Positions 1 to 10,676 of a DNA stretch of 64,000 bases are shown one piece after another. The DNA lies in NCBI GenBank assembly GCA_025506515.1, contig CM046453.1:28137882-28201881 (forward strand), read 5' to 3'. The DNA is from Flaveria trinervia (taxonomy: Eukaryota > Streptophyta > Magnoliopsida > Asterales > Asteraceae). Under the pieces are notes generated by a model that did not search any database, was not told where the DNA came from, and worked only from the letters and a program-made list of their open reading frames with translations. Numbering within the stretch: the stretch's first letter is position 1; every line of letters starts with the position of its first letter. The position numbers were made by a program, and so were the translations under genes.

Positions 1-179
1 GTAATTGAATGGGTATGAATGGAATACAATGTGTGGTTGATGCATATAATGTTTAATATTTCATTTTTTATTGGGTAATAAAGTATATTGAACTAACTAT
101 ATAGATTTGAGATTATTGCACATAGTTCTTAGTCAATAATGATTGAGAAACATGTTCAAACTTAATCGTGTGAAATTCT

Positions 180-350
180 CATGCGAATGGACCATGCTAA
201 TGGACCATACGCATGAATACTTCATGCTAATGGACCAGTTGCACGACTGAACTAGTCACATGACTGGACCTTCAGTTGTGTGGATGGATCAATCGCATGC
301 TTCAGTCGCACGACTGAACCATGCTAATGGTTCAGTCATACGAATGGAAG
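180..350 (+). repeat. Degenerate short repeat field in LTR U3
   Basis: Variants of a roughly 12-20 base motif alternate here: (A/C)ATGCNAATGGACCA and CGCACGACTGAACCA, about eight to ten copies with drift. The same type of motif recurs at 22925-23165, 54540-54840 and 63530-63740, all in this family of elements. It lies just upstream of the TATA box. Confidence 0.7.
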
Positions 351-359
351 ACCCTAACC

Positions 360-367
360 TATAAATA
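360..367 (+). promoter_or_regulatory. TATA box of Copia-1 LTR
   Basis: TATAAATA follows the U3 repeat field. The related LTR of Copia-10 has TATAAATA on the minus strand at 54499-54506 in the same position relative to its repeats. Confidence 0.6.
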
Positions 368-631
368 CCACCTAATTCGTGGAAAAACCTAACAATTCGA
401 ATACCTACGCACATAGTCATACCCTAGTTGTCCAGAGACTCAAGAAAACCTGTTCCAAGTTCATAGATGACAATTGATTGTGTTCTAATCATTCGTAACG
501 TTTCATTAATCATTATATAGATCTTAATTGTGTTCTCCCTCATTGGATCGCCAATCAAATAGGATTCCGCACTATTTGAGTTGGTATACGTGTAGAATCA
601 GTTAGTACTCCGTACGTAAATGGTCCTAACA

Positions 632-1601
632 ATTATAATGTAAATTTTCACAATAATTTACTTTCTCAAATTTGAGCACACCATTAGTTACCATTCCTTC
701 ACCAATAATTTTACCTCATTTCTTATCCCCCACCAAATGCCACATAGGAGGCATTTTTATGTTTGAAATCATGGAGTAGACAACCACTTGTGGTCAGCCC
801 TCCATGCTTGTTCCTGCACACATAAAGATCTTAGATTTTCCACTAGTGTCTAAAATTGTTACTCTCTCATGAATGAGTCTTGATGTTTCAGTGTGAATTT
901 TAAACTCAATTGATTCATCATGTGTTATTTGTGGTGACATTGATTCTATTAAACTTTGTTCTTGTTTGTCAATCCCTCCTTCATTCACCTTTTCTTTTTT
1001 TGTTTCCTGGTTTGAGTTTGATGATGAACCTTGATGATGAAAAGTTTCAAGATCCTTTGATTTTGATTGTGGTATGTGAGTACCCTTTTCAAAATGATCA
1101 AAGAATGTACTATCAGTACTTGTTTTCTCATCTGTCAAATCCATGTTTTTGTGAGGTGTTTTGAGTTACTGGTAAGGTTTCTCTTTCTTCTTCAAAGGTT
1201 TACCATCAACAGATGGTTTCATCTTTGTTTTGGGCGGCTTTTGTTTTTGTTGCATCTTTGGTTTTGAATCTTCTTAACTATCATTGAATTGAGAGTCTGA
1301 TCTAACTTCCTTAAATTGTTGCTTCTTTGTACTCTATTTGTTAAAATAACATTCCTAAGTGGAACGATTATTTTTGTTACAAATTACACAATGTTTGTTG
1401 AAATAACAATTGAAAGTCATGTGATTGTCCATATTGGAAATGGAGCAAAAACTGCTGAAGTAACAATCTTTAGTGTTGTGATTTTTCATGTCACAACATT
1501 TCCAATACTTCTCCTCTGACTCATTTTCAGATTCAATCACTTTTTTCTTCTTTTGCTGTCTTTGAGCCTTTAAATCTTTTTCAAACTTTGTAGTTGATGG
1601 A
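632..1601 (-). pseudogene. Copia-2 gag 3' part, linker and protease/pre-integrase remnant
   Basis: Read on the minus strand this is the second half of a Ty1/copia gag running into the protease and pre-integrase region. Codons at 1540-1320 show three consecutive decayed CCHC-like modules (around KCCDMKNHNTKDC, CSISNMDNHMTFNC and CVICNKNN...C), each missing one ligand. A Lys/Ser/Glu-rich linker follows (1260-790). From about 780 to 640 the translation resembles the glycine-rich stretch (YVAFGG...) and the block before the GAG-pre-integrase domain, with the usual protease centre not recognisable. Stops and frameshifts are frequent. The frame is cut at 632 by the Copia-1 LTR and at 1601 by a solo LTR; it resumes at 2426. 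Nonfunctional. Confidence 0.6.
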
Positions 1602-1606
1602 TCCTT

Positions 1607-2420
1607 TGCATGATCGTTTGAGGGGGTTAGTCACTTACAACATAACACACAATGAGGAGAGTTCATTTAGAACACTTAATAGATCAAATAGGGAACTTGA
1701 ATCCAGTTATATTGATGCTAAGAAACACAAGTAATAAAGAGACATAACAAGAACAAATAACACAAGTGTTTGGTTTTCAAGAATATTGTATATTGCTCTC
1801 TAGTTCCTTACAAGTGTTAGAAAGCATAAAATAAAGATACAAGGGACTAGAGATACTTTATACTACATTCTACCACTGGCCATACTTTGAAGGCCAGCTA
1901 GATAAATGATCTAGACAAAAAAAATCAATGTAAAGTCAAAAGGCAGATTGCCTTTTGAATAGTGACTATGACATGCCATAGCTCACATCCAAATATATTA
2001 CAAAAAGAATAAAAGTACATAAAGTAGAAAGAGAACAGACTCAAGACCTCAATGTACAGTTTACCAAAAGCATGTACCTTTCACCAACTTGTGAAAGTTT
2101 GTGAGTCAATCAGAGTTGCAATGGAAAGGTGGTCCAACTTTATGGTTAAAGGTACATCAGATAAAGCATGTACTCAAAAGTGCTTGGAAGAAATCTGTCT
2201 TCATAAACTGGCTTCGGAAGACTTTGTCTCTGAAGCTTGGGAAGACTTCATTTTAGGCTTCGGAAGATAATGGTCTTGGCTTCGAAAGAATTCACACTTA
2301 GAATTTTTTCTAATGCAGAATGTGAAACTTCCGAAGCATTCTACTTTAGCACTTTGTGCATGCATGCAAGACAGACTGTTTGGATGTTTTGGGTTGTATC
2401 AGCCTTATAGAAACCTCACA
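1607..2420 (-). mobile_element. Solo LTR, Copia-9 family, with TSD TCCTT
   Basis: This 814 bp unit runs TGCATGATC... to ...AACCTCACA and is flanked by TCCTT at 1602-1606 and 2421-2425. It aligns by eye along its length with the 5' LTR of Copia-9 (53573-54330): shared blocks include GTGTTTGGTTTTCAAGAAT, GACTATGACATGCCATAGCT, CTCAAGACCTCAATGTACA and the CTTCGGAAG motifs. No PBS or PPT adjoins it, and Copia-2 gag continues on both sides, so it is a solo LTR left by LTR-LTR recombination after insertion into Copia-2. Orientation is minus, matching Copia-9. Confidence 0.85.
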
Positions 2421-2425
2421 TCCTT

Positions 2426-3052
2426 TCCCTTCCTTGACTTGATGTTAAAGGGTTCTTGTTTGGCCGAAAATGACTTTTGTTGCTTAGGATTCTAAATCTT
2501 TTATTGATAATCTTTCTTGATGATTGAAGCATTTTGCTTCCGCTAATCTTCCACTGATTCAACACATTTCTTTTTCCGGAGATCTACTACGAAAGTAGAA
2601 TGATCAACATTTTTCTCTTCTTCCGGGGATCTTCGACGGATGATTGATTAGAATTTTTCTTCTTTCCTTTTGCGGAATAAATTTTTATTTCTTTCATAGA
2701 TATGAACTTCAAACCATCTTCAGTTGATGATTTTTGCTGTTTTCTAAGTTCATGAAGCCCTTCATTTAGCTGAGGTATTCTCTTGTAGATAGTCTTCAGC
2801 ATGTTTCTTTGCTTAGGAGGATAAGGTGGCTTGGTTTCTTCAAGGACTTTGGGAATGATTGGTTCAAATAAGACATTCTTACCAATATTCAATTCATCCG
2901 CACACTTTTCATCATGTTCATCAGAATCTCCAAGTCATCACATTCATTATAGTCAAATTCAAGTCATTTTGTTTGACTTGTTCCAATTCAGAAGACTCTG
3001 TTTCACTCACCTCAGAATCATTTTCATTTACCACTTGATTAGATTTTGTTTC
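2426..3052 (-). pseudogene. Copia-2 gag, upstream part
   Basis: This is the minus-strand continuation of the gag interrupted by the solo LTR. The clearest open segment (2892-2587) encodes a basic, Pro/Lys-rich stretch (PPYPPKQRN...) and a predicted helical region (YKRIPQLNEGLHELRKQ), as seen in the linker between gag and zinc knuckle of Sirevirus-like copia elements. No gag start is present because the element is cut at 3052 by the 5' LTR of Copia-3. Assignment to gag rests mainly on position next to the knuckle array, so it is moderate. Confidence 0.45.
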
Positions 3053-3973
3053 TGTAGGATTCTATATGCCCAAGACACATAGAATATTGATGCGGTTAGT
3101 ACGTAATGATCCAAGTCGGGTTATACCCAATAACAAGCTTAGCAAACACCCATTAATATTTAATTGATGATATGATCATACAATTAAATATATACACCAA
3201 TTTAGAAAATGGGTTTTCTAGATAAGTTGCATATGAGAATGAACACCTTATTAGTATATTTTGTTCAATAATATTATTTGAAGTCTTATCTAAATTAGTT
3301 GGATAACACCAAATAATAATGAGAGTATACTACTTATACAATTAAATGGCTAATTGCATAAACTAGTTACAAGACTAGATATATGTGTGTGAATTTTATA
3401 AGAGGGAAACCTCTTTTAGTTTTTTTCGGCCGCCCCCCCCTTTAGTTGATTGGGTCCTTGGCCTTGAAACATACACACATCAATGCTTGTCTAGTTCACC
3501 TTTTTCTCTCATATCTCAAGACATGCAAACTAGCAAAACTCTCTCAATTCTCTCTCAATACTCACGGTTCTAGCAGCTGAAATTTGAGGTTTTTTGAAGT
3601 TTTTGGTGGTGATTCTTCCGAACAAGAAGGTGCTTTGCAAACAAGCTTGGGGTATACAAGCTTGAGAGGTCCTACCTTGGAGCCTTGGCCGAGTTTGAGC
3701 ATCCAACATTCCCTTTTGTGTCGGTTTTTGCTGCTGCCGGAAGGTAGTTTTCACAGCTCAATGTAGCTGTGATTTTATGTACATTTACATGTGTTCATAG
3801 CTTGCTTATTCACATAAAAGATCCCCTTTGTTCTTGGGTTTGTTTACACTTTAAAACATCAAATAAACATGATTTTTTTCAGCTTACAAACAATGTAATA
3901 ATGTTAAACTTCCGCTGCGTTTTACAAAGTTTAAGTGGTTAAACTATGTCTTGTGTTCTAACAAACCCCTTCA
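3053..3973 (+). mobile_element. Copia-3 5' LTR
   Basis: A 921 bp LTR runs from TGTAGGATTC to ...ACAAACCCCTTCA. Its limits come from alignment with the solo LTR at 57734-58629, which has a clean TSD: both share TATGCCCAAGACACATA near the start, a TTTCGGCCGCC block in the middle and ACAAA(A/C)(C/T)CC(A/T)TCA at the end. A primer binding site follows after one base. The left flank is Copia-2 gag, so Copia-3 inserted into that older element. No matching 3' LTR is found in the window. Confidence 0.85.
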
Positions 3974-3974
3974 A

Positions 3975-3988
3975 TGGCATCTAGAGCC
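3975..3988 (+). other. Primer binding site of Copia-3
   Basis: TGGCATCTAGAGCC lies one base after the LTR. It resembles the initiator tRNA-Met complement TGGTATCAGAGC, with one substitution and one inserted base. Confidence 0.65.
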
Positions 3989-5408
3989 GGTTATGTGGAT
4001 AGCTAGCTTGAATTGTCCTTTAAAAATTCGTTTTATGGACCTTGAAACCCCTTTTAGGGGCTGCTATGTTCTTGTATGTTGAATCCCCAAACTTTCAAGT
4101 TCATATCACACATGCTTGTGATTAAACCTTGAAAGATATGTATGATGATATGTATATTGTTTGGACTATGTTTAAAACCCAAATTTTCAGTTTATGTTGG
4201 CTGAAAGTCGTGGGTTTTAATGGGGATTCTTTGATATATTTGGATGATATGATGAATGTTCATATTGGTGCATAACCTAGCATTTGGTCTTGTGTTGTTT
4301 GATGTATGCAATGGTTGTTTTGGTTTATTCAATGGGGTTGTATATTTTTTTGTGCTTTGTATAAAAGATGTAATTTATTTATTATTGGGTTGTAATAAAT
4401 AGATTAGGTGTATTTTTCATTTTACTAGATATCATGTATTAGGACTTTATATCTTGTAATATGAAGACATACGCCTTGGAAGCACAAAGGAAAGACACAA
4501 GAGAACATGGAGCATTTTGGATGCGGTTTCAAGTGGGAGGTTTTTGGAAGCTTTCTATGTGTTTTGTTATGACCTTAGGAAAGACCAAATGACAACACTT
4601 GTGATGGCAAACAAGTGTTGTCAACATAATGGCTATGGTTATGCACATGTGGTTGTTTGTTTTTATGCTTGTTTGAATGTTATTTGATTGTATGGTTGAT
4701 ATTTTGACATGCATTACAAACTAATTAACAAACTTAACAAGCTGAAAATTGATGGTTCTTAATCATTAAAAGTAATAAAAGGTTATTAAATTGATTTAAT
4801 GATTTCAAAGAATAAAATGGGTTTTAATCAAAGGACCATAGGGTATCTTGAATTTGAAAGCATGCAAATACAAGTACATAGAGTCTTCTAAAACTTGAAT
4901 TATGAAATCTCTAACATTTTAACAAGATCAACACCGTCCTTTTACACAACACTTGAGTCACTTGGAAACTCTTAGTGGGATAAAGGTCACCTAACCATTT
5001 TGAGGGAACTTGCCATTTGAGGTGAGAATGCCTTATTTGTGGGATAAAGGTCACCTAACCACTTATTTTGGCAAACTCACACGTGGGTGTAAGTAGGGTG
5101 TCTTGATTTGCAAACCATGTCAAATGGATCACCTACGATGTGGTTTCCAAATGGTGTTGATGGGATTAATATGCCGACTTTATATATGATGTTTAAAGCC
5201 GATCCCATATCTCTAGAAGTTGCAAATGGTTGCAATCGTCAATCGTTGACCACCTTATTAATTTAAATCGTGGGATAAAGGTCACCTAACAACAATTTAA
5301 ATGTAATGTTGGATTCTAGATTTTAATATGAAATGGCCATAAAAGGTATTTATTATTAAAAATAACCATATCGAAAATACTAAAATTAATCTTTGTTAAT
5401 TTTTGTAG
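3989..5408 (+). other. Copia-3 untranslated leader
   Basis: About 1.4 kb separates the PBS from the gag ATG. It is AT-rich with no long ORF in any frame that looks real. It contains three copies of a 20-21 base motif (separate entry). A leader this long before gag is compatible with a packaging or structural RNA role, but nothing proves it. Confidence 0.55.
4975..5290 (+). repeat. Thrice-repeated 21-mer in the Copia-3 leader
   Basis: GTGGGATAAAGGTCACCTAA begins at 4975, 5039 and 5270, each copy followed by C and identical over 21 bases while the surrounding sequence is unrelated. Spacings are 64 and 231 bases. Confidence 0.9.
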
Positions 5409-6345
5409 ATGGCCTCCAATAACCATGATAACAATGAAAATTCATCCGCGTCCGCCCAATCTTTAAGAGCGATTTTCCAAAAGGAACGTCTAAACCATAA
5501 AAATTTTATTGATTGGTTTCAAAACTTTAGAATCGTTCTCAAGCAAGAGAAGCGAGCGTATGTTTTAGACGACCCTATCCCCGATCAACCTAGTGAGGAT
5601 GATGAGGAGGCCTTTACTGATTGGTTAAAATACACTGAGGACTCGGTCCAAGTGTCTTGCCTCATGTTGGCAAGCATGAGTCCGGATCTCCAAAAGGAGT
5701 ATGAAAATCACGAAGCCTATGACATGATAACCCAGCTGAAGGAAACGTTCCAACAGCAAGCAAGGATTGCACGCTTTGAAACGGTTCAAGCGCTTCATGC
5801 ATGTCGTATGGACGACAACCAATCTGTTTCATCTTATGTGCTTAAGATGAAAAGTCACATTGACCGCCTCGAGAGGCTTAATTGTCCCGTCTCGAAGGAA
5901 TTGGCCACGGATTTGATCCTCAATGGCCTTACCAAGAGGTTCGAGACGTTCGTGTTGAACTATAACATGAACGCATGGGACAAGAGCATTGGTGAGCTTC
6001 ACTCTATGCTCAAAACGGCCGAGGCGGCCATGGGTAAAAGAGTTTTACCCGTTCTCACCATCAATGAAGGTGGGAACAAAAAAAGGCCTCATCCCGCACC
6101 TAAGGCAAGAGTTGCCAAGGGTAAGGGACCCGTGTGGGGTAAGGGGAAGGGGTGACAAGGGTACCACCCAAAGTACCGGAGAAGAAGCAAAAGGTTGCTT
6201 CAAATGACCCATGCTTCAAGTGTGGGGAGATTGGACATTGGGCAAGGAATTGTCCTGTCCATCTCCAAGAGTTGAAAGCCAAGAGGGATGCCGGGCAGAC
6301 CTCCGGTACAATATACATGATTCATATTGATCTTAATGTTACATC
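5409..6345 (+). pseudogene. Copia-3 gag with CCHC zinc knuckle
   Basis: The ATG at 5409 opens 248 codons of a UBN2-type copia gag: an N-terminal polar stretch, then the conserved capsid-like core (NFIDWFQNFRIVL near residues 34-46, ARIARFETVQALHA near 119-132, and the VSSYVLKMKSHIDRL helix). The frame stops at 6155 in a GKGKG linker. A frameshift carries it to the next frame, where an intact knuckle CFKCGEIGHWARNC sits at 6212-6253 (CX2CX4HX4C). Gag would form the particle and bind RNA. Start choice rests on the first ATG after the leader and the family-like N terminus. The frameshift makes this copy defective. Confidence 0.85.
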
Positions 6346-6897
6346 TTCTAACGCATGGGTATTGGATACCGGATGTGGAACTCATATTTGCAATTTGTTG
6401 CAGGGGTTCACAAGAAGTAGGGACTTCAATCAGGGGATGTTAGCCTCTTCATGGGCAATGGAACTAAAGTCATAGTTGAAGCCCGTGGAGACTACATCCT
6501 AAAACTTCCAAGTGGCTTGGATGTAATTTTGAAGAATGTTTTGTATGCTCCTAGTTTGACTAGGAACATTATTTCTGTATCCCAATTAAGGCATTATGAT
6601 TATGTATTATCTTTTGTTGAAAATGATATTAATGTTTCTTTAAATGATATGTTTTATTTTAAAGCTATTCCCATTAATGGTATTTATGAATTGGTTCATG
6701 AAAATGCTTTAAATAGTTCATTGTACCAAACTAGCACCAAGAAACTCAAGTTGGATTTGAGTGATACCTATCTTTGGCATTGTCGTCTTGGTCATATAAA
6801 CAAGAAACATATACAAACACTTCAAAAGAATGGTCTTTTAAAAACAATGAATGCGATTCATTTGATGTATGTGAATCTTGTTTACAAGGAAAAATGA
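6346..6897 (+). pseudogene. Copia-3 protease and GAG-pre-integrase
   Basis: The aspartic protease centre is WVLDTGCGTHIC (about 6356-6391), followed after a frameshift near 6450 by the glycine-rich strand and the LYAPSLTRNIISVSQL block typical of copia protease. The pre-integrase His pair is in LWHCRLGH (6773-6796); the Cys pair CESC lies in another frame near 6870-6881, so a second frameshift separates them. The catalytic Asp-Thr-Gly is intact, but the reading frame is broken at least twice, so no active enzyme is expected. Confidence 0.8.
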
Positions 6898-7810
6898 TAA
6901 GGCACCCTTTAGTGGGACTAACGAAAGGGCAAAAGATTTATTAGGAATCATACATTCGTATGTATGTGGTCCTTTTAAGCCAATGACTAGGAATGGTGAA
7001 AGATACTTCATTACCTTTATCGACGATTATAGTCGCTATGGGTATGTGTACTTATTAAGGCACAAAGATGAAGCTTTTGAAATGTTCAAAATCTTCAAGA
7101 ATGAAGTAGAAAATCAACTCAACAAGTCGATTAAAGTTCTCCGCACCGATAGAGGAGGTGAATACCTATGTGATGCTTTTCATGATCATCTTAGGAGTTG
7201 TGGGATTGTCTCACAACTCACTCCACCTGGAACACCATAACATAATGGTGTGTCTGAGAGGAGGAATCGAACCTTATTGGATATGGTCCGATCTATGATG
7301 GCTAGAAGCACATTGCCTCTATCATTTTGGGGATTTGCTTTGCTCTCCGCGGCCTGTATTCTAAATATGACCGCAACCAAAAAGGTGGAAAGGACACCCT
7401 CTGAGATATGGCATGGAAGAGTTCCATCCCTATCTTACTTAAGGGTCTGGGGTTGTGAGGCTTACGTTAAGACTCCCACCCCAAACAAATTGGACGTCCG
7501 ATCCACCAAGTGTATCTTTATTGGATATCCTAGAGATTCTATGGGATATTATTTCTATGATCGACTGGAACAAAAGGTGTTTGTTGCCAGAAAGGGTGAG
7601 TTCTTAGAAGCAAAGTTCCTTACGGAAGAAACTAGCAGTAGAACAGTGGATCTTGAGGATGTTGAAACTAGCACGTTTGGTTGAAACTAGCACTCAACAT
7701 GAGGATGTTGAGGATGATCAAGCGGTTGATCAATACACACAAAACGTTCGCAGAAGTGGTAGAACTACTAATCCACCTGAAAGATACAGATTTTTCATGG
7801 ATGGATGCTA
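6898..7810 (+). pseudogene. Copia-3 integrase
   Basis: The rve-type integrase core spans two open segments. The first catalytic Asp, normally in a DVCGP block, is Tyr here (SYVCGP near 6958-6976). The second is kept in LRTDRGGEY (about 7138-7164) and the Glu in GVSERRNR (7249-7272). An in-frame TAA at 7237-7239 sits just before the HNGVSER block, where related elements have a sense codon. The C-terminal part (VWGCEAYVKTP, KCIFIGYP) is well preserved to about 7680, then frame is lost. The missing Asp and the stop each argue against activity. Confidence 0.85.
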
Positions 7811-9308
7811 AGTGGTAGATTCAGATGAACCAACCACATATCATGATGCAGTGTCCAATTCGGATTGTGACAAATGGCTCGAGGCCATGAATGTTGAGAT
7901 GCAATCCATGTATGACAATAGAGTTTGGGAACTTGTTGTACCACCTCTTAATTCCAAGGTAGTTGGAAGTAAATGGGTTTTCAAGAAGAAAACCGATATG
8001 CATGGAAACTTGGATACTTATAAGGCTAGACTTGTAGCAAAGGGTTTCACTCAAACTTAAGGGGTTGATTATAATGAAACCTTCTCACCTGTTGTGATGC
8101 TAAAGTCTATAAGGATATTGTTTGCCATAGCTGGTCATTATAATTATGAGATTTGGCAAATGGATGTCAAAACCGCTTTCCTAAATGGATATCTTGAGCA
8201 AGATGTCTATATGGTTCAGCCTGAAGGTTTTGTTGATCGAATACATCCCAATAAAGTATGCAAGTTAAAGAAATCAATCTATGGATTGAAACAAGCATCG
8301 AGAAGTTGGAATCACCATTTTGATGAAGAAGTAATTAAATTTGGATTCATCAAGAACGCTGATGAAGCTTGTGTATATAAGAAAGCTAGTGGGAGCATCA
8401 TCACTTTCCTAGTATTGTATGTTGATGACATACTACTATTTGAAAATGACATTCCAACCTTGGAAGGTGTAAAAACCTTGCTTGGAAGTTGTTTTTCCAT
8501 CAAGGATCTTGGTGAAGCCGCCTATATTCTAGGAATAAAAATCTATAGGGATAGATCAAGGCGGTTGATTGGTTTAAATCAAAGTGCATACATTGATAAG
8601 ATCTTGAAAAGGTTCAAGATGGAGAACTCTAAGAAAGGTACGGTACCTATTCAAAGAGGGAAGATATTGAGTACAACTCAATGTCCAAGCTCAAAGGATG
8701 AGCAAGATAAAATGAATGCAATCCCATACGCATCTGCTATTGGATTCATCATGATTGCAATGATATGCACTCGGCCAGACGTGTCATGTGCATTAAGCAT
8801 GACAAGCCGATACCAGCAAAATCCTAGAAACAATCATTGGATGGCTATTAAGAACATACTTAAGTACTTAAGGAGGACAAAAGATATGTTCCTAATCTAT
8901 GGATCTGGTGATGAGGAACTCGTTGTGAAAGGTTACACGGATGCGAGTTTCCAAACCGATCGTGATGATTCACGGTCACAATCGGGATATATTTTCATTC
9001 TGAATGGAGGAGCGGTCTGTTGGAAGAGCTCCAAACAGGATGTGGTGGCTCCATCAACTACAGAATCAGAATACGTCGCCACCTCAATGGCAGCTCAAGA
9101 AGCTGCATGGTTGAAGAAATTCATTGCCGATCTAGGGGTTGTCCCTTCCATTCAGGATCCCCTAGAGATCTTTTGTGATAACAAGGGTGCGATTGCTCAA
9201 ATCAAGGAACCTCGTGCTCATCAAAAGACTAGGCACATTGAGCGGAGATTCAACTACATACATGATGAAGTTGAAAAAGGAAAGATATGTATTCGCAAAG
9301 TTCACGCC
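7811..9308 (+). pseudogene. Copia-3 reverse transcriptase and RNase H
   Basis: RT starts with the DAVSNSDCDKWLEAMNVEM block near 7833, then VGSKWVFKKK (about 7960-7990). A TAA at 8058-8060 interrupts the GFTQT...GVDY block. RT proper continues open from 8094 with QMDVKTAFLNG (about 8158-8190), the catalytic YVDD at 8418-8429 and LGEAAYILGI. RNase H shows YTDASF (8935-8952), the STTESEY block (9055-9075) and the CDNKGAIA block (9175-9198). Coding ends at the breakpoint near 9308 in CIRKVHA, where copia pol is within about 30 codons of its normal end. The frame then runs into the unrelated Copia-4 sequence. Confidence 0.9.
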
Positions 9309-10664
9309 ATTCAGAAAAACAAGGAAGATCTAGGCCATTATGACACTGCTAAACTCACCAAGTACAATATGTTATGTTGGCTTCAGGGACACAATTACAA
9401 GGCTCATGAGCTTAATGGAAGAAGTGTTGGTGAACTAAGAAGAATGATGGAACATGTATTGAGTGTTGAACTTAATACTGGAGTCAGATTCAGAACTGAA
9501 ACTCCAAGCCCATCATTTGAGCAACAAAGCAAACTCTAATGATCCTATAACTGTTGAATCTAAAGATCAACACAAAGGCAAAGACAAACTGATTAGAGAA
9601 CCAGGGCAATCATTCCCGAGAAAGTGTGGCCATTAGGGACAACTGTTAGAGAGATCACTGAACAGAAATAAACTCTCATAGAGTTATATGATCATATCAC
9701 AACCCCCAGTTCTGAAGAAGAGAATAGGATTATGGCCTAGAAATTTGATCCAGACTGGGATTGTGCAATTATAAAGAGAACCTCCGGAAGAATTAAATAT
9801 TTCCATGAAACAGAGGCAGTATTGAGACTTCATGAGAAAGACATCAAGGATCTGTAGACTCTTACAATGTCTAACCATCCAATTCACTGAAGGGGAAAAG
9901 ATTTCTCTATGTTGGTGGGAAAGTTAAGACAAAATTCAAAGATGATGTGATTAGAGAAGCAAAAAGAGAGGATCTTGAGCACAAAAGGAGATTAGAGAGA
10001 AGAAAAGATCAGGCACCAACTCATCCTCATTAGTTGATGATGAATTTCAAAGGAGAGTTGGTTGTTCTAATAGGAAAACAACAGCCATCAAAGTCATTAG
10101 AGGAACCAATACACTATTCCCATAACTGAGTGGGGATATGTTGAGAAAACAAAAGAAATGGTCTTGCTGAGGAATGCTGATGGTAGGAAAGGTGACAAAA
10201 TAAGAATCTTCGACCCTGTAGAGATCAAAATGCTTCATCCAAGCTACACATCATTCTTGCATGATAAATTGTTCCCAAAGCTGAACAATGAAAAAGCATA
10301 GAATGATTTATGCTTATACATTCATATGATACAATTTGTGGATAAGCTGCATGCCAAAGCATACAAAAGAAGAAGATATAATGCTTGGATACTGGAGGGA
10401 GCTAACATTGAAGATATAACATAACTAAGAATCTCAGAAGAAGATGAACTGGAGATTGTTAACAACCAATGTGTTGTAGAAACCCTCACCACTGAAGAAG
10501 ATGTATTGGGGTTGAGTTTTGAGACACTTCAAAGGATATGCAGAATGGATATCAAGTACAAATACGATGATCAAAAGGATGCAGTATCATATTTTAACAA
10601 GAAAATGGTTTCAAGATTAAAGGAGCTTTCAGTTTTGAAGAACTGATTACAAGTATCTAAGCCT
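9309..10664 (+). pseudogene. Copia-4 accessory-ORF C-terminal remnant
   Basis: After the breakpoint the frame continues to 9539 with a short helical motif (LGHYDTAKLTKYNMLCWLQG, then ...HELNGRSVGELRRMM). It resembles in layout the YLSSQGFTKRKL...SLKAAIL segment of the Copia-5 accessory ORF (minus strand near 15110-15020) and a segment of the Copia-7 accessory ORF. Further blocks at 10180-10420 (GRKGDKIRIF, then KLHAKAYKRRR) parallel the Copia-5 region near 14330-14170. A PPT and LTR follow directly, so this is the 3' end of a Sirevirus-like accessory (env-like) ORF. It has several stops. The family relation is inferred from spacing and weak similarity. Confidence 0.5.
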
Positions 10665-10676
10665 AAAGGGGAGTAT
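10665..10676 (+). other. Polypurine tract of Copia-4
   Basis: AAAGGGGAGTAT immediately precedes the LTR start TGTTAGG. The Copia-5 PPT (13794-13804, minus strand) reads ACGGGGAGTAT. Confidence 0.75.

Larger units (their letters stand above)
1..631 (+). mobile_element. Copia-1: LTR fragment (3' part), same family as Copia-10
   Basis: This is the right-hand part of an LTR cut by the window start. It ends in CCTAACA at 625-631, preceded by GTACTCCGTAC at 606-616. The same two blocks, in reverse orientation, form the LTR end of Copia-10 at 63974-64000, so both belong to one family. It holds a U3-like repeat field, a TATA box and a short downstream segment in that order, which gives plus orientation. 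To its right the minus-strand copia reading frame of Copia-2 is broken off exactly at 631/632, so this LTR belongs to an element or solo LTR inserted there. Possible TSD base block ATTAT follows at 632-636; the other copy lies outside the window. Confidence 0.75.

Noticed and set aside
180..350. CRISPR-like array
   Set aside because: Repeats are degenerate with no regular spacers, and the setting is a plant LTR.
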